Of a DNA stretch of 50,888 bases, positions 24,820 through 33,471 are shown in pieces (position 1 is the first letter of the stretch; each line of letters opens with the position of its first letter). The DNA is taken from positions 1-50,888 of the forward strand of contig NZ_JAHHIR010000084.1 of the NCBI RefSeq assembly GCF_018678075.1, written 5' to 3'. The DNA comes from Epibacterium ulvae (GTDB taxonomy: Bacteria; Pseudomonadota; Alphaproteobacteria; Rhodobacterales; Rhodobacteraceae). The notes under the pieces were generated by a model that saw only the letters and a list, made by a program, of their open reading frames with translations, had not been told where the DNA came from and ran no database searches. The position numbers and the translations under genes were made by a program.

Positions 24820-27170
24820 GCGTTGCAAAACCCCTGCCCCATGACGCGGCCCGCCTGCATGTGACCGGAGCGGCGCGTTATGTGGATGACATCCCAACCC
24901 CGCGCGATTGCCTGCATCTGGCCTTTGGCCTGTCGACCGTGGCCCATGGCGACATCACCGCGTTGGACCTGTCTGCAGTGCGCGCCTCTTCCGGCGTGGT
25001 TGCGGTGCTGACGGCCGCCGATCTGCCCTTTGACAATGATGTCTCCCCCTCCAACCATGACGAACCACTTCTGGCGACCGGCACGGTACACTACGTCGGC
25101 CAGCCAGTGTTTCTGGTGGTGGCTACCTCGCATCGGGCGGCGCGGATTGCTGCCAGCCGGGCTGAGATCACATATGACGAACACCCTGCACTGTTGACAG
25201 TGGATGCCGCCCTTGCCGCCAACAGCCGGTTTGAGGACGGCCCCCGGATCTGGACCCGCGGTGATGCGCCATCCGCCATTGAGAACGCGCCAATCAGTCT
25301 GACAGGCAGTTTTGAAATCGGTGGGCAAGAGCATTTCTATCTGGAAGGTCAGGCCGCCCTGGTCCTGCCCCAGGAAGACGGCGGCATGCATGTGCATTCC
25401 TCCACCCAGCACCCCACCGAAATCCAACACAAAGTGGCCGAGGCCATCGGCCAGCCCATGCACAGCGTCCGGGTCGAAACCCGGCGTATGGGCGGCGGGT
25501 TTGGCGGCAAGGAAAGCCAGGGCAACGCGCTGGCGGTTGCCTGCGCCATCGCCGCGCGCCAGACCGGGCAGGCCTGCAAAATGCGCTATGACCGCGATGA
25601 TGACATGGTGATCACCGGCAAACGCCATGCGTTTCGGGTGGACTATGCAGTTGGCTATGACGACAGCGGCCTTATTCTGGGAGTTGATTTCACCCATCTG
25701 GTCAATTGTGGCTGGGCGATGGACCTGTCGCTGCCGGTGGCGGATCGCGCCATGTTGCATGCGGATAACGCCTATTTCCTGGATCATTTTCGCGTCACCT
25801 CGCACCGATTGAAAACCAACCTGCAAAGCGCCACCGCCTATCGCGGGTTTGGTGGCCCCCAGGGCATGTTGGGCATCGAGCGGGTGATGGATCATGTGGC
25901 CTATGCGTTGGGGATGGATCCGGTGGCGTTGCGGCAGCGCAATTACTACCTGCCGCCGGAGACGAGCGAAGATGGGGGGCCAGCCCCCCGGCCTGCGGCC
26001 TCCCCCCGAAGTATTTCTGAAAAGATGAAAGGGCGGGTCACGCCCTATGGCATGGAAGTGCGCGATTTTGAGTTGGGAGGCATCACTACGCGGTTGCTTG
26101 CGACTTCAGACTATGCAGCGCGTAAGGCTGAAGTTACCCAGTGGAACGCCGGGCAGACGTCTTTGCGCCGGGGGCTTGGCTTTTCGCCGGTGAAATTTGG
26201 CATTTCCTTTACCCTGACCCATCTGAACCAGGCCGGGGCTTTGGTGCATGTCTACCAAGATGGCTCCATCCATTTGAACCATGGCGGCACCGAGATGGGG
26301 CAAGGTCTGTTCCAAAAGGTGGCGCAGGTCGCGGCAAGCCGGTTTGGTGTGGATATGGCGACGGTCAAGATCACCGCAACGGATACCGCCAAAGTGCCCA
26401 ATACCTCTGCGACTGCGGCCTCATCCGGGTCAGATCTGAACGGTATGGCGGTCAAGGCGGCCTGTGACACCATTCGCGACCGCATGGCGGTCTTTCTTGC
26501 GGCAGAGCATCAATTGCCACCGTCGGCTGTGACATTTGCTGATGGTCGGGTGCAGGTGGGCGGCGACGGTCTCTCCTTTGCGGAGGCAGCAGGGCGGTGT
26601 TATCTGGGCCGGATCAGCCTGTCGGCGACCGGGTTTTACAAAACACCCAGTCTGGAGTGGGACCGCATCAAAGGGGAAGGTCGCCCGTTTTTCTATTTCG
26701 CCTATGGCGCGGCTTTGACCGAGGTTGTGGTGGATCGCCTGACCGGTGAATATCGGATTTTGCGCGCGGACGTTCTTCATGATGCCGGAGCCTCGCTCAA
26801 CCCCGCATTGGATATTGGTCAAGTCGAAGGGGCCTATGTGCAGGGTGCCGGCTGGCTGACCACCGAGGAGCTGGTCTGGGACAATTCCGGTCGCCTGCGC
26901 ACCCATGCGCCATCTACGTATAAGATCCCCGCCTGCTCGGACGCGCCGGATGTCTTCAATGTGGCGCTGTGGGATGGGCAGAACCGCGAGGATACGATCT
27001 ATCGCTCCAAAGCGGTGGGGGAGCCGCCGTTTATGTTGGGCATCTCGGCCTATCTGGCGCTCAGCGATGCGGTGGCGAGGTTTGGCGATGGCAGCTACCC
27101 GGCGCTGGATGCACCGGCCACATCTGAGGAAGTCTGGCGTGGCATTGCCCGTGTTGGAGGTGCGTCGTGA
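24816..27170 (+). CDS. xdhB: Xanthine dehydrogenase large (molybdopterin) subunit
   Basis: The catalytic Moco subunit, 784 aa from the ATG at 24816, which overlaps the xdhA stop by four bases. Molybdopterin-binding motifs include TRRMGGGFGGKES and AYRGFGGPQGM. The C-terminal KAVGEPPFMLG contains the catalytic Glu of the family. The N-terminus (HVTGAARYVDDIP) is typical for the start of this subunit. Residues about 387-406 (GGPAPRPAAS...), just before VTPYGMEVRDFEL, are encoded by an inserted palindromic repeat, and homologues I know lack such a Pro/Ala-rich segment there. The flanking motifs are intact, so the enzyme is probably active. It needs XdhC for insertion of the sulphurated cofactor, encoded next. 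Confidence 0.95.
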   Translation: MSVAKPLPHDAARLHVTGAARYVDDIPTPRDCLHLAFGLSTVAHGDITALDLSAVRASSGVVAVLTAADLPFDNDVSPSNHDEPLLATGTVHYVGQPVFLVVATSHRAARIAASRAEITYDEHPALLTVDAALAANSRFEDGPRIWTRGDAPSAIENAPISLTGSFEIGGQEHFYLEGQAALVLPQEDGGMHVHSSTQHPTEIQHKVAEAIGQPMHSVRVETRRMGGGFGGKESQGNALAVACAIAARQTGQACKMRYDRDDDMVITGKRHAFRVDYAVGYDDSGLILGVDFTHLVNCGWAMDLSLPVADRAMLHADNAYFLDHFRVTSHRLKTNLQSATAYRGFGGPQGMLGIERVMDHVAYALGMDPVALRQRNYYLPPETSEDGGPAPRPAASPRSISEKMKGRVTPYGMEVRDFELGGITTRLLATSDYAARKAEVTQWNAGQTSLRRGLGFSPVKFGISFTLTHLNQAGALVHVYQDGSIHLNHGGTEMGQGLFQKVAQVAASRFGVDMATVKITATDTAKVPNTSATAASSGSDLNGMAVKAACDTIRDRMAVFLAAEHQLPPSAVTFADGRVQVGGDGLSFAEAAGRCYLGRISLSATGFYKTPSLEWDRIKGEGRPFFYFAYGAALTEVVVDRLTGEYRILRADVLHDAGASLNPALDIGQVEGAYVQGAGWLTTEELVWDNSGRLRTHAPSTYKIPACSDAPDVFNVALWDGQNREDTIYRSKAVGEPPFMLGISAYLALSDAVARFGDGSYPALDAPATSEEVWRGIARVGGAS
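25974..26032 (+). repeat. 60-bp palindromic repeat inside xdhB, forward orientation
   Basis: GGGGGGC-CA-GCCCCCC hairpin, GGCCTGCGGCC arm, and tail CCCCCCGAAGTATTT-CT-GAAAAGATGAAAGG. It aligns along its whole length with the reverse complement of 23863-23922. It is translated in frame as residues 387-406 of XdhB. Confidence 0.9.
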
Positions 27171-28144
27171 GCTTTGATCTTGGCACCTTATGCGATCTGG
27201 TTGCGGCCCACGCCCGTGTCACCCGCGTGGTGATCGCCGAGGTCAAAGGCTCCTCCCCGCGTGACGTGGGGGCTGCGATGTTGGTCTGGGACAGTGGTCA
27301 GAGCGGCACGATCGGTGGTGGTGCCTTGGAATATGAAGCTGCAGAGCAGGCGCGGTGTCAATCTGCGCCGACCCGGGTGATCCGCCGCGCGTTGGGGCCG
27401 GATCTGGGGCAATGCTGCGGCGGGGCCGTCACCTTGGTGAGTGAGGTCTATGATGCCGCGCGCCTGCGCGATCTGGATACAGACGTTATTGCCCGCCCAG
27501 TAGATGCCGCCACCCAGCCCCCATTGCGCGTCAAACGCTTGTTGGCGGATGCCCGTGGACAGGGGCACCCCCCCGCACCGCATCTGATCGACGGCTGGCT
27601 GATCGAGCCGGTTTCCCGCGCCCAGACGCCCATGTGGATCTGGGGTGCTGGTCATGTGGGGCGCGCCCTGGTGGATGTGCTGTCACCCCTGCCCGATCTG
27701 GATATAACCTGGGTCGACACGGCGCAGGATCGCTTCCCTGGGGACATCCCAAACCGCATCACCGCCCTACCCGCGGCCGAGCCTGCATTGCTGGTGCCCC
27801 ATGCGCCGGAAAATGCGTTGCACTTGATCCTGACCTATTCCCATGCTCTGGATCTGGCGCTATGCAACGCATTGCTTGCACGCGGTTTTTCCTTTGCCGG
27901 GGTGATCGGGTCGGCCACCAAATGGGTGCGGTTCAAGAAGCGTTTGCGCCAATTGGGCCATGGCCCCACGGCCATTGACCGGATCACCTGCCCGATTGGC
28001 GATCCCGCCTTGGGCAAACATCCGCAGATGATCGCCATTGGCGTTGCAGCACAGATCCTGCAGGCGGCGCAAGTGACGCAGGCAGAACAGACCAACAGAC
28101 CGGGCTCCATCCGGCAGGGACACAGAGAGGACAGACGCGCGTGA
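27167..28144 (+). CDS. xdhC: Xanthine dehydrogenase accessory protein
   Basis: XdhC binds the molybdenum cofactor, promotes its sulphuration and delivers it to XdhB. The 325-aa protein has the N-terminal XdhC/CoxI segment with KGSSPRDVGAAMLV, IGGGALEYEA and GQCCGGAVTL. The C-terminal Rossmann-like domain begins WIWGAGHVGRALVDVL and includes VIGSATKWVRFKKRL and IGDPALGKHPQMIAIGVAAQ. The GTG start at 27167 overlaps the xdhB stop (GTGA), and its own stop overlaps the next gene in the same way, so the xdh genes and transporter ATPase are one translationally coupled unit. Confidence 0.93.
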   Translation: MSFDLGTLCDLVAAHARVTRVVIAEVKGSSPRDVGAAMLVWDSGQSGTIGGGALEYEAAEQARCQSAPTRVIRRALGPDLGQCCGGAVTLVSEVYDAARLRDLDTDVIARPVDAATQPPLRVKRLLADARGQGHPPAPHLIDGWLIEPVSRAQTPMWIWGAGHVGRALVDVLSPLPDLDITWVDTAQDRFPGDIPNRITALPAAEPALLVPHAPENALHLILTYSHALDLALCNALLARGFSFAGVIGSATKWVRFKKRLRQLGHGPTAIDRITCPIGDPALGKHPQMIAIGVAAQILQAAQVTQAEQTNRPGSIRQGHREDRRA

Positions 28145-29658
28145 GTGACGTATTGCTGAGCCTAAAGGGCCTGACCAAGGCCTATCCCGGCGTGGTGGCC
28201 AATGATCACGTTTCCTTTGACATCGGTGTGGGAGAAGTCCACGCCCTGTTGGGAGAGAACGGCGCCGGGAAATCTACCCTGGTGAAAATGATCTATGGTC
28301 TTGTGAAACCCGACAGTGGCGAAATGGTGCTGAACGACGCGCCCTATATGCCCGCCGAACCCCGTGCCGCGCGCGCCGATGGTATTGCCATGGTGTTCCA
28401 GCATTTCTCCTTGTTTGATGCGCTGAATGTGGCGGAGAACATTGCCTTGGGGATGGAGAACCCGCCGCCCATGCGCGATCTGGCGCAGCGGATCAAATCG
28501 GTCTCGGAAAACTATGGCCTGCCGCTGGACCCCTTTCGCGCCGTTGGGGACCTTTCGGCGGGTGAACGCCAACGCGTTGAAATCATTCGCTGCCTTTTGC
28601 AAGACCCTAAGCTGTTGATCATGGATGAGCCTACATCGGTTTTGACCCCGCAAGAGGTCGAGATCCTGTTTCAGACCCTGCGCAAGTTGAAATCCGAGGG
28701 GACGTCTATCCTCTATATCTCCCACAAGCTGGAAGAGATCCGGTCCTTGTGTGATTTTGCAACCATTCTGCGGCTGGGCCAAAACGTCGGTGCCTGCGTG
28801 CCGCGTGACACCTCGGCGCGGGATATGGCCGAGATGATGGTGGGGGCCGCGCTCAAGACGCCGGAACGCGGTGGGCGTGATCTGGGGCCGGTGGCCCTGT
28901 CGATCCGTGGCCTGTCAGTGCCTGCGCCTTCGGCCTTTGGCACCGCACTCAAGGATGTGACCCTGACCGTCCACAAAGGTGAGATATTGGGGATTGGTGG
29001 TGTTGCGGGCAACGGACAGGATGAATTGCTGTCCGTGCTGTCTGGTGAAGTGCTATGCGCCCCCGGCGAGGTTCTGTTACACGGCGATGCCATTGGTCAG
29101 ATGAACCCTACCAAACGGCGCAAGTTGGGGGTGCTGGCTGCGCCCGAAGAACGGCTGGGTCATGCCGCCGCCCCGGATATGAGCCTGACGGAAAACGCGC
29201 TGCTGACCGGATCGGTGCGCCAGGGGCTGGAGACGCGCGGCATGATCAACTGGTCCCGCGCCAAGGGCTTCGCCGAAGCGGTGATTGCCGGATTTGACGT
29301 GCGCACGCCGGGCCCCGGCAATGCGGCACGCTCCTTGTCGGGGGGCAATCTACAGAAATTTGTGATCGGACGCGAGGTGTTGCAGGACCCGGATGTTTTG
29401 GTGGTGAACCAACCCACCTGGGGCGTGGATGCGGCCGCCGCAGCCGCCATTCGACAGGCGCTGCTGGATCTGGCCGCCAAAGGCGCGGCGGTGATCTGTA
29501 TCAGCCAGGATTTGGATGAGCTGATGGAAATCTCTGACAATTTTGCCGCGTTGAACGAAGGACGGTTGAGCAACCCGCGCAGCACGCAAGGTCTGACGGT
29601 GGATGAGATCGGCCTGATGATGGGCGGTGCGCATGGGATGGAGGTTGCACATGTTTAA
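28141..29658 (+). CDS. ABC transporter ATPase, purine/nucleoside (BMP-type) importer
   Basis: A 505-aa double ATPase of the RbsA/YufO-NupO type. The first NBD has GENGAGKST (Walker A), LSAGERQRVEI (signature) and LLIMDEPTS (Walker B). The second NBD has a degenerate Walker A (GVAGNGQDE), an intact LSGGNLQKFVI signature and a Walker B altered to VLVVNQPTWG, a degeneration usual in this class, where one site dominates. The GTG start overlaps the xdhC stop (GTGA). With the two permeases and binding protein downstream it forms an inner-membrane importer. The coupling to xdhABC points to xanthine, hypoxanthine or a purine nucleoside as substrate. Confidence 0.92.
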   Translation: MSDVLLSLKGLTKAYPGVVANDHVSFDIGVGEVHALLGENGAGKSTLVKMIYGLVKPDSGEMVLNDAPYMPAEPRAARADGIAMVFQHFSLFDALNVAENIALGMENPPPMRDLAQRIKSVSENYGLPLDPFRAVGDLSAGERQRVEIIRCLLQDPKLLIMDEPTSVLTPQEVEILFQTLRKLKSEGTSILYISHKLEEIRSLCDFATILRLGQNVGACVPRDTSARDMAEMMVGAALKTPERGGRDLGPVALSIRGLSVPAPSAFGTALKDVTLTVHKGEILGIGGVAGNGQDELLSVLSGEVLCAPGEVLLHGDAIGQMNPTKRRKLGVLAAPEERLGHAAAPDMSLTENALLTGSVRQGLETRGMINWSRAKGFAEAVIAGFDVRTPGPGNAARSLSGGNLQKFVIGREVLQDPDVLVVNQPTWGVDAAAAAAIRQALLDLAAKGAAVICISQDLDELMEISDNFAALNEGRLSNPRSTQGLTVDEIGLMMGGAHGMEVAHV

Positions 29659-29685
29659 GCAGACGCAGCACCTGATTGCGCCTTT

Positions 29686-29723
29686 GGGGAGCCTCCGGCG
29701 GAAGTATTTGGGAAAAGATGAAA
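29686..29723 (+). repeat. Degenerate copy of the xdh palindromic repeat
   Basis: GGGGAGCCTCCGGCG followed by GAAGTATTTGGGAAAAGATGAAA: the tail is the same as in the two xdh copies, but the C/G-run hairpin is lost. It lies in the 105-base gap between the ATPase and first permease genes, where it may separate them or shape the mRNA. Confidence 0.75.
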
Positions 29724-29763
29724 TATCAGTGGCACTGCAATCGCGCTGGATCGGAGTGGGGAT

Positions 29764-30846
29764 ATGATCGGACTTGAAAGACGGCCCCAGCCTTCGCGCG
29801 CCTGGTCGATGGCGACCCCGCTGGTGGCGGTTCTGGCCACCATGCTGGCGGGGGGGCTACTGTTTGCCGCCCTTGGCAAAGACCCGGTTGAGGCGATCCG
29901 CACCATTTTCTGGGAGCCCTTGTTTGGGGAATTTTCCTTTTATTACCGCCCGCAGTTGGTGGTGAAAGGCGCACCCTTGGTGTTGATTGCCATCGGTCTG
30001 TCGCTGGGGTTCAAGGCTGGGATTTGGAACATTGGTGCCGAGGGGCAGTATATCGTTGGCGCGCTGACGGGTGCTGCAGTGGGGCTGGCCTTTTATCCGC
30101 TGGAGAGCGTGTTTGTCTTTCCGCTGATGGTTCTGGCCGGGGCGTTTGGCGGTTGGGCTTGGGCAATGATACCAGCAATATTGAAGACCCGTTTTGGCAC
30201 CAATGAGATTTTGGTGTCGCTGATGCTGGTCTATGTGGCCGAGCAGTTGTTGGCGTCGATGTCATTGGGATTGTTGAAAAACCCAGAAGGATATGGCTTT
30301 CCGGGTTCGCGCAATCTGCAACATTACGACAGCGCCCATAATGCTGAGCTGATTGCGGGCAGCGGCATGCATTGGGGGGCTGCGGCGGCACTGATCGCGG
30401 TGATCTTTGCCTATGTGCTGATGAACCGCCATATGACCGGGTTTCACATCCGCCTGACCGGTGAGGCTCCGCGGGCTGCGCGGTTTGCAGGTGTTTCGCC
30501 CACCCGGTTGGTGCTGTTCTGCCTTGGCATGTCGGGGGCGTTGGCGGGTCTGGCGGGCTTGTTTGAGGTCTCGGGCCCTGCCGGTGTGGTCAGTATTGAT
30601 TTCAACGTCGGCTACGGGTTTACCGCGATTATCGTGGCCTTTCTGGGCCGTCTGCACCCCGTAGGCATTCTGCTGGCCGGAGCGTTGATGGCGCTGACCT
30701 ATATTGGCGGCGATATCGCCCAGTCCAATCTGGGCCTGCCGTCGGCTGCGATCCAGGTGTTTCAAGGGATGTTGCTGTTCTTCCTGCTGGCTTTTGACGT
30801 TTTGACCAATTTCCGCATCCGATTGGGTGCAGGTGAGGTGGCGTGA
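29764..30846 (+). CDS. ABC transporter permease 1, purine/nucleoside importer
   Basis: A 360-aa, very hydrophobic protein with about eight to ten membrane helices, of the BPD_transp_2 (YufP/NupP, RbsC-like) family. Family segments include GFKAGIWNIGAEGQYIVGAL, then RFGTNEILVSLMLVYVAEQLL and GFTAIIVAFLGRLHPVG. The ATG at 29764 follows GGAGTGGGG. It pairs with the second permease, which it overlaps at the stop, to make the heterodimeric transmembrane channel. Confidence 0.92.
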   Translation: MIGLERRPQPSRAWSMATPLVAVLATMLAGGLLFAALGKDPVEAIRTIFWEPLFGEFSFYYRPQLVVKGAPLVLIAIGLSLGFKAGIWNIGAEGQYIVGALTGAAVGLAFYPLESVFVFPLMVLAGAFGGWAWAMIPAILKTRFGTNEILVSLMLVYVAEQLLASMSLGLLKNPEGYGFPGSRNLQHYDSAHNAELIAGSGMHWGAAAALIAVIFAYVLMNRHMTGFHIRLTGEAPRAARFAGVSPTRLVLFCLGMSGALAGLAGLFEVSGPAGVVSIDFNVGYGFTAIIVAFLGRLHPVGILLAGALMALTYIGGDIAQSNLGLPSAAIQVFQGMLLFFLLAFDVLTNFRIRLGAGEVA

Positions 30847-31766
30847 TGGATCTTTCTGCAATTAACCCGGTCCAGCTCATCGCGTTTTTGATGGTGGCGG
30901 CGACCCCTGTGTTGCTGGCGGCCATTGGCGAATTGGTGGTCGAAAAATCCGGTGTTTTGAACCTTGGTGTTGAGGGGATGATGATCACCGGCGCGATCGC
31001 AGGCTTTGCGGCCACGGTTGAGACGGGATCGCCCACCATCGGGTTTATCGCCGCCGCTGTGGCCGGGGCGCTGTTGTCCTGTCTGTTTGTCGTGTTGACG
31101 CAGTTTGCGCTGGCCAATCAGGTGGCCTCGGGGCTGGCGTTGACCTTGTTTGGCCTTGGGCTTTCGGCCCTGCTCGGGCAGTCCTATGTGGGGGTCAAGC
31201 CGCCCGCCACGGCCAAAATCGACATCCCCGTTCTGACCGATCTGCCGGTGATTGGCCCGATCTTGTTTAATCATGATCTTATGGTCTATTTCGGCATCGC
31301 GCTGGTCGCGGCCACCTGGGCGGTTTTGAAATACAGCCGTGCCGGATTGGTGCTGCGGGCCGTGGGAGAAAGCCACGATGCCGCCCATGCGCTGGGGTAT
31401 AAAGTGGTGCGTATCCGCATTCTTGCCATCCTGTTTGGCGGCGCCTGTGCGGGGTTGGGTGGTGCCTATATCAGCCTGATCCGCGTGCCCCAATGGACCG
31501 AGGGCATGACGGCCGGCATTGGCTGGATTGCCCTGGCGCTGGTGGTCTTTGCCAGCTGGAAACCCTGGCGTGCTTTGCTGGGTGCTTATCTTTTTGGCGG
31601 TGTGACCGTGGTGCAGTTGAACCTGCAGGCGGCTGGCGTTGCCATCCCGGTCGAGTATCTGGCAATGTCGCCTTATCTGATCACCATTGTGGTCCTCGTC
31701 ATTCTTTCTGCGGACAAGAGCAGCGCACCTGCCGCCCTTGGACGTGCCTTCCATGCGTCCCGGTAA
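30846..31766 (+). CDS. ABC transporter permease 2, purine/nucleoside importer
   Basis: A 306-aa membrane protein (YufQ/NupQ-like), about eight helices. Recognisable segments: EKSGVLNLGVEGMMITGAIA, VGESHDAAHALGYKV and EGMTAGIGWIALALVVFASW. The ATG at 30846 shares its A with the TGA of the upstream permease (TGATG); a GTG three bases earlier is an alternative start. It pairs with permease 1, completing the usual two-permease set of BMP-family importers. Confidence 0.92.
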   Translation: MDLSAINPVQLIAFLMVAATPVLLAAIGELVVEKSGVLNLGVEGMMITGAIAGFAATVETGSPTIGFIAAAVAGALLSCLFVVLTQFALANQVASGLALTLFGLGLSALLGQSYVGVKPPATAKIDIPVLTDLPVIGPILFNHDLMVYFGIALVAATWAVLKYSRAGLVLRAVGESHDAAHALGYKVVRIRILAILFGGACAGLGGAYISLIRVPQWTEGMTAGIGWIALALVVFASWKPWRALLGAYLFGGVTVVQLNLQAAGVAIPVEYLAMSPYLITIVVLVILSADKSSAPAALGRAFHASR

Positions 31767-31874
31767 CGGCGGCGCAGACTCGCAAGTCCTCACCATAGGT
31801 GGGGCATCTAAAACCCCGGGTTCACGGGGGTCCGACGATAAAAACTCTGAAATACAACATGGGGGAACCCTTTG

Positions 31875-32948
31875 ATGAAATTGAATACACTTCTGGCCAG
31901 CGCTGCGATGGCCCTTGGCCTGGCAACCGGTGCAATGGCGGATGATCCGACCAAAGTTGGCTTTGTCTATGTGGGTCCTGTTGGTGATGGCGGCTGGACC
32001 TATGAACACGACCAGGGCCGCAAAGCGGTTGAGGCGGCGTTTGGCGACAAGGTCGAAACCGTCTTTGTGGAGAGCGTGGCCGAAGGTCCCGACAGCGAAC
32101 GCGTGATGACCCAGATGGCGCTGGAGGGTGCGGATCTGATCTTCACCACCTCCTTTGGCTATATGGATCCGACCATCAACGTGGCGAAGAAATTCCCCAA
32201 CGTGAAGTTTGAACACGCCACCGGCTACAAACGTGCGGATAACGTGTCGACCTATTCCGCGCGTTTCTACGAAGGGCGCGCCGTGCAAGGCACCATTGCG
32301 GGTCACATGACCGAAAGCAATGTGATCGGCTATATCGGCTCTTTCCCGATCCCCGAAGTGATCCGCGGCATCAACGCCGCCTATATCCACGCCAAGAAGG
32401 TGAACCCGGATGTAGAGTTCAAGATCGTCTGGGCCTTCACCTGGTTTGACCCGGCAAAAGAGGCCGATGCGGCCAAGGTTCTGATCGAACAGGGCGCTGA
32501 CGTGATCCTGCAGCACACGGACTCCACCGCGCCGCAAGCCGCCGCGCAGGCTGCGGGCAATGTTGTGACCTTTGGTCAGGCGTCGGATATGGCCGAATAC
32601 GGCCCCTTCCCGCGGGTGTCCTCGATCATCGACAACTGGGCCCCCTATTATGTGGCGCGCACCAAGGCTGTGATGGACGGCACTTGGAGCAGCGTTGACA
32701 CCTGGGATGGTATCGCCCCCGGCATGGTCGGCATTGGTGAGATCTCGGATGCGGTTCCGGCAGAGGTGAAAGCCGAAGCCCTGGCGCTGAAGGATGCAAT
32801 CGCGGCGGGTGAGTATTTCCCTTTCACCGGTCCGTTGAAGAAACAAGACGGCAGCGACTGGCTGGCCGAAGGTGAAACCGCGGATGATGGCACATTGGCA
32901 GGCATGAACTTCTTTGTTGAAGGTCTGACCGGCGACATCCCGCAATAA
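31875..32948 (+). CDS. BMP-family substrate-binding protein of the purine/nucleoside importer
   Basis: A 357-aa periplasmic binding protein with a Sec signal peptide (MKLNTLLASAAMALGLATG, cleavage after AMA). The mature part has the BMP/Med-like pattern: VGFVYVGPVGDGGWTYEHDQ, GADLIFTTSFGYMDPTINVA and QGADVILQHTDSTAPQ. There is no lipobox, unlike many Gram-positive BMP proteins. The ATG at 31875 follows GGGGGAA; an upstream TTG is less likely. It is the last gene of the xdh-ABC operon, separated by 108 bases from the permeases, and a strong terminator follows it. Confidence 0.93.
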   Translation: MKLNTLLASAAMALGLATGAMADDPTKVGFVYVGPVGDGGWTYEHDQGRKAVEAAFGDKVETVFVESVAEGPDSERVMTQMALEGADLIFTTSFGYMDPTINVAKKFPNVKFEHATGYKRADNVSTYSARFYEGRAVQGTIAGHMTESNVIGYIGSFPIPEVIRGINAAYIHAKKVNPDVEFKIVWAFTWFDPAKEADAAKVLIEQGADVILQHTDSTAPQAAAQAAGNVVTFGQASDMAEYGPFPRVSSIIDNWAPYYVARTKAVMDGTWSSVDTWDGIAPGMVGIGEISDAVPAEVKAEALALKDAIAAGEYFPFTGPLKKQDGSDWLAEGETADDGTLAGMNFFVEGLTGDIPQ

Positions 32949-32974
32949 GCGGCACCGTTCTTAAGGCACCGAAG

Positions 32975-33000
32975 GCCCGCCTCACCCGGCGGGCTTTTTT
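32975..33000 (+). terminator. Rho-independent terminator of xdh-ABC operon
   Basis: GCCCGCC (32975-32981), loop TCACCC, GGCGGGC (32988-32994), then six T. It begins 27 bases after the binding-protein stop. Confidence 0.92.
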
Positions 33001-33471
33001 CATTGTACGCCCTTCTGCGCGATCCTTCGCATTATCCAACGATGCACTCCCGCCCGTCGCCAGATCCGCCAAAGGCGCATCCGCTTCCGTTGGGCCAGGC
33101 TCGGCGCGCATGCGCCGAGCCTGGCCCAAGGCCGCCAAGGGGTCTTGCCACAGGCAAGGCACCTGCGGGCGCGGGAGCACCCCCCTTTGCGGCTTATTTG
33201 TTGCGCGCCTTCACCACGAGATTTGCTCAGGATGCAGGCAGGTCCTCGGCCAGCCCTTGCCGAGCACGGGACTGTGATGGGATCCCCCTTTGAACACACC
33301 CTTGGTCGTGGCAGGGTAAAATCTCCCACAAGACGCGCGGTTTGCGCGGGATCAAAGTCTTGCGGAAAGAATTCGGGTAAAGGACAGGCGGGCTCATAGA
33401 TCAACCGCCCGGTGTGATCTCACGGCCTGCAGATGACACACGCCTGACATGCAAACGGAGGATACTGACAC
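33001..33471. other. Intergenic region with repeat copy 2 and small hairpins
   Basis: No gene here is convincing; a minus-strand frame from a TTG at 33404 has no recognisable product. Besides the compound repeat (33090-33180), there is a CTCGGC/GCCGAG hairpin (33245-33264). The promoter of the downstream methyltransferase should lie in 33300-33460. Confidence 0.45.
33090..33180. repeat. Compound double-hairpin repeat, copy 2
   Basis: A perfect 18-bp inverted repeat (33090-33107 TTGGGCCAGGCTCGGCGC with 33112-33129) around GCAT. Then follow CCAAGGGG (33135-33142), CTTGCC-ACA-GGCAAG (33144-33158) and GCGCGGGAGCAC (33169-33180). Part order, 8-mer and 12-mer are the same as at 1788-1874, while the stems differ in sequence. 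Confidence 0.7.

Noticed and set aside
30762-32945. 727-aa open frame on the minus strand across the transporter permease and receptor genes
   Set aside because: It is antisense to a permease with clear membrane helices and a receptor with a signal peptide; the translation is His/Arg/Gly-rich without any domain, typical of high-GC shadow frames.
33000-33404. 134-aa minus-strand frame starting at a TTG (IYEPACPLPEFF...)
   Set aside because: The first 30 residues look protein-like, but the rest runs through the hairpin repeat and is Arg/Cys-rich; no ribosome site and no family recognised. At most a decayed gene start.
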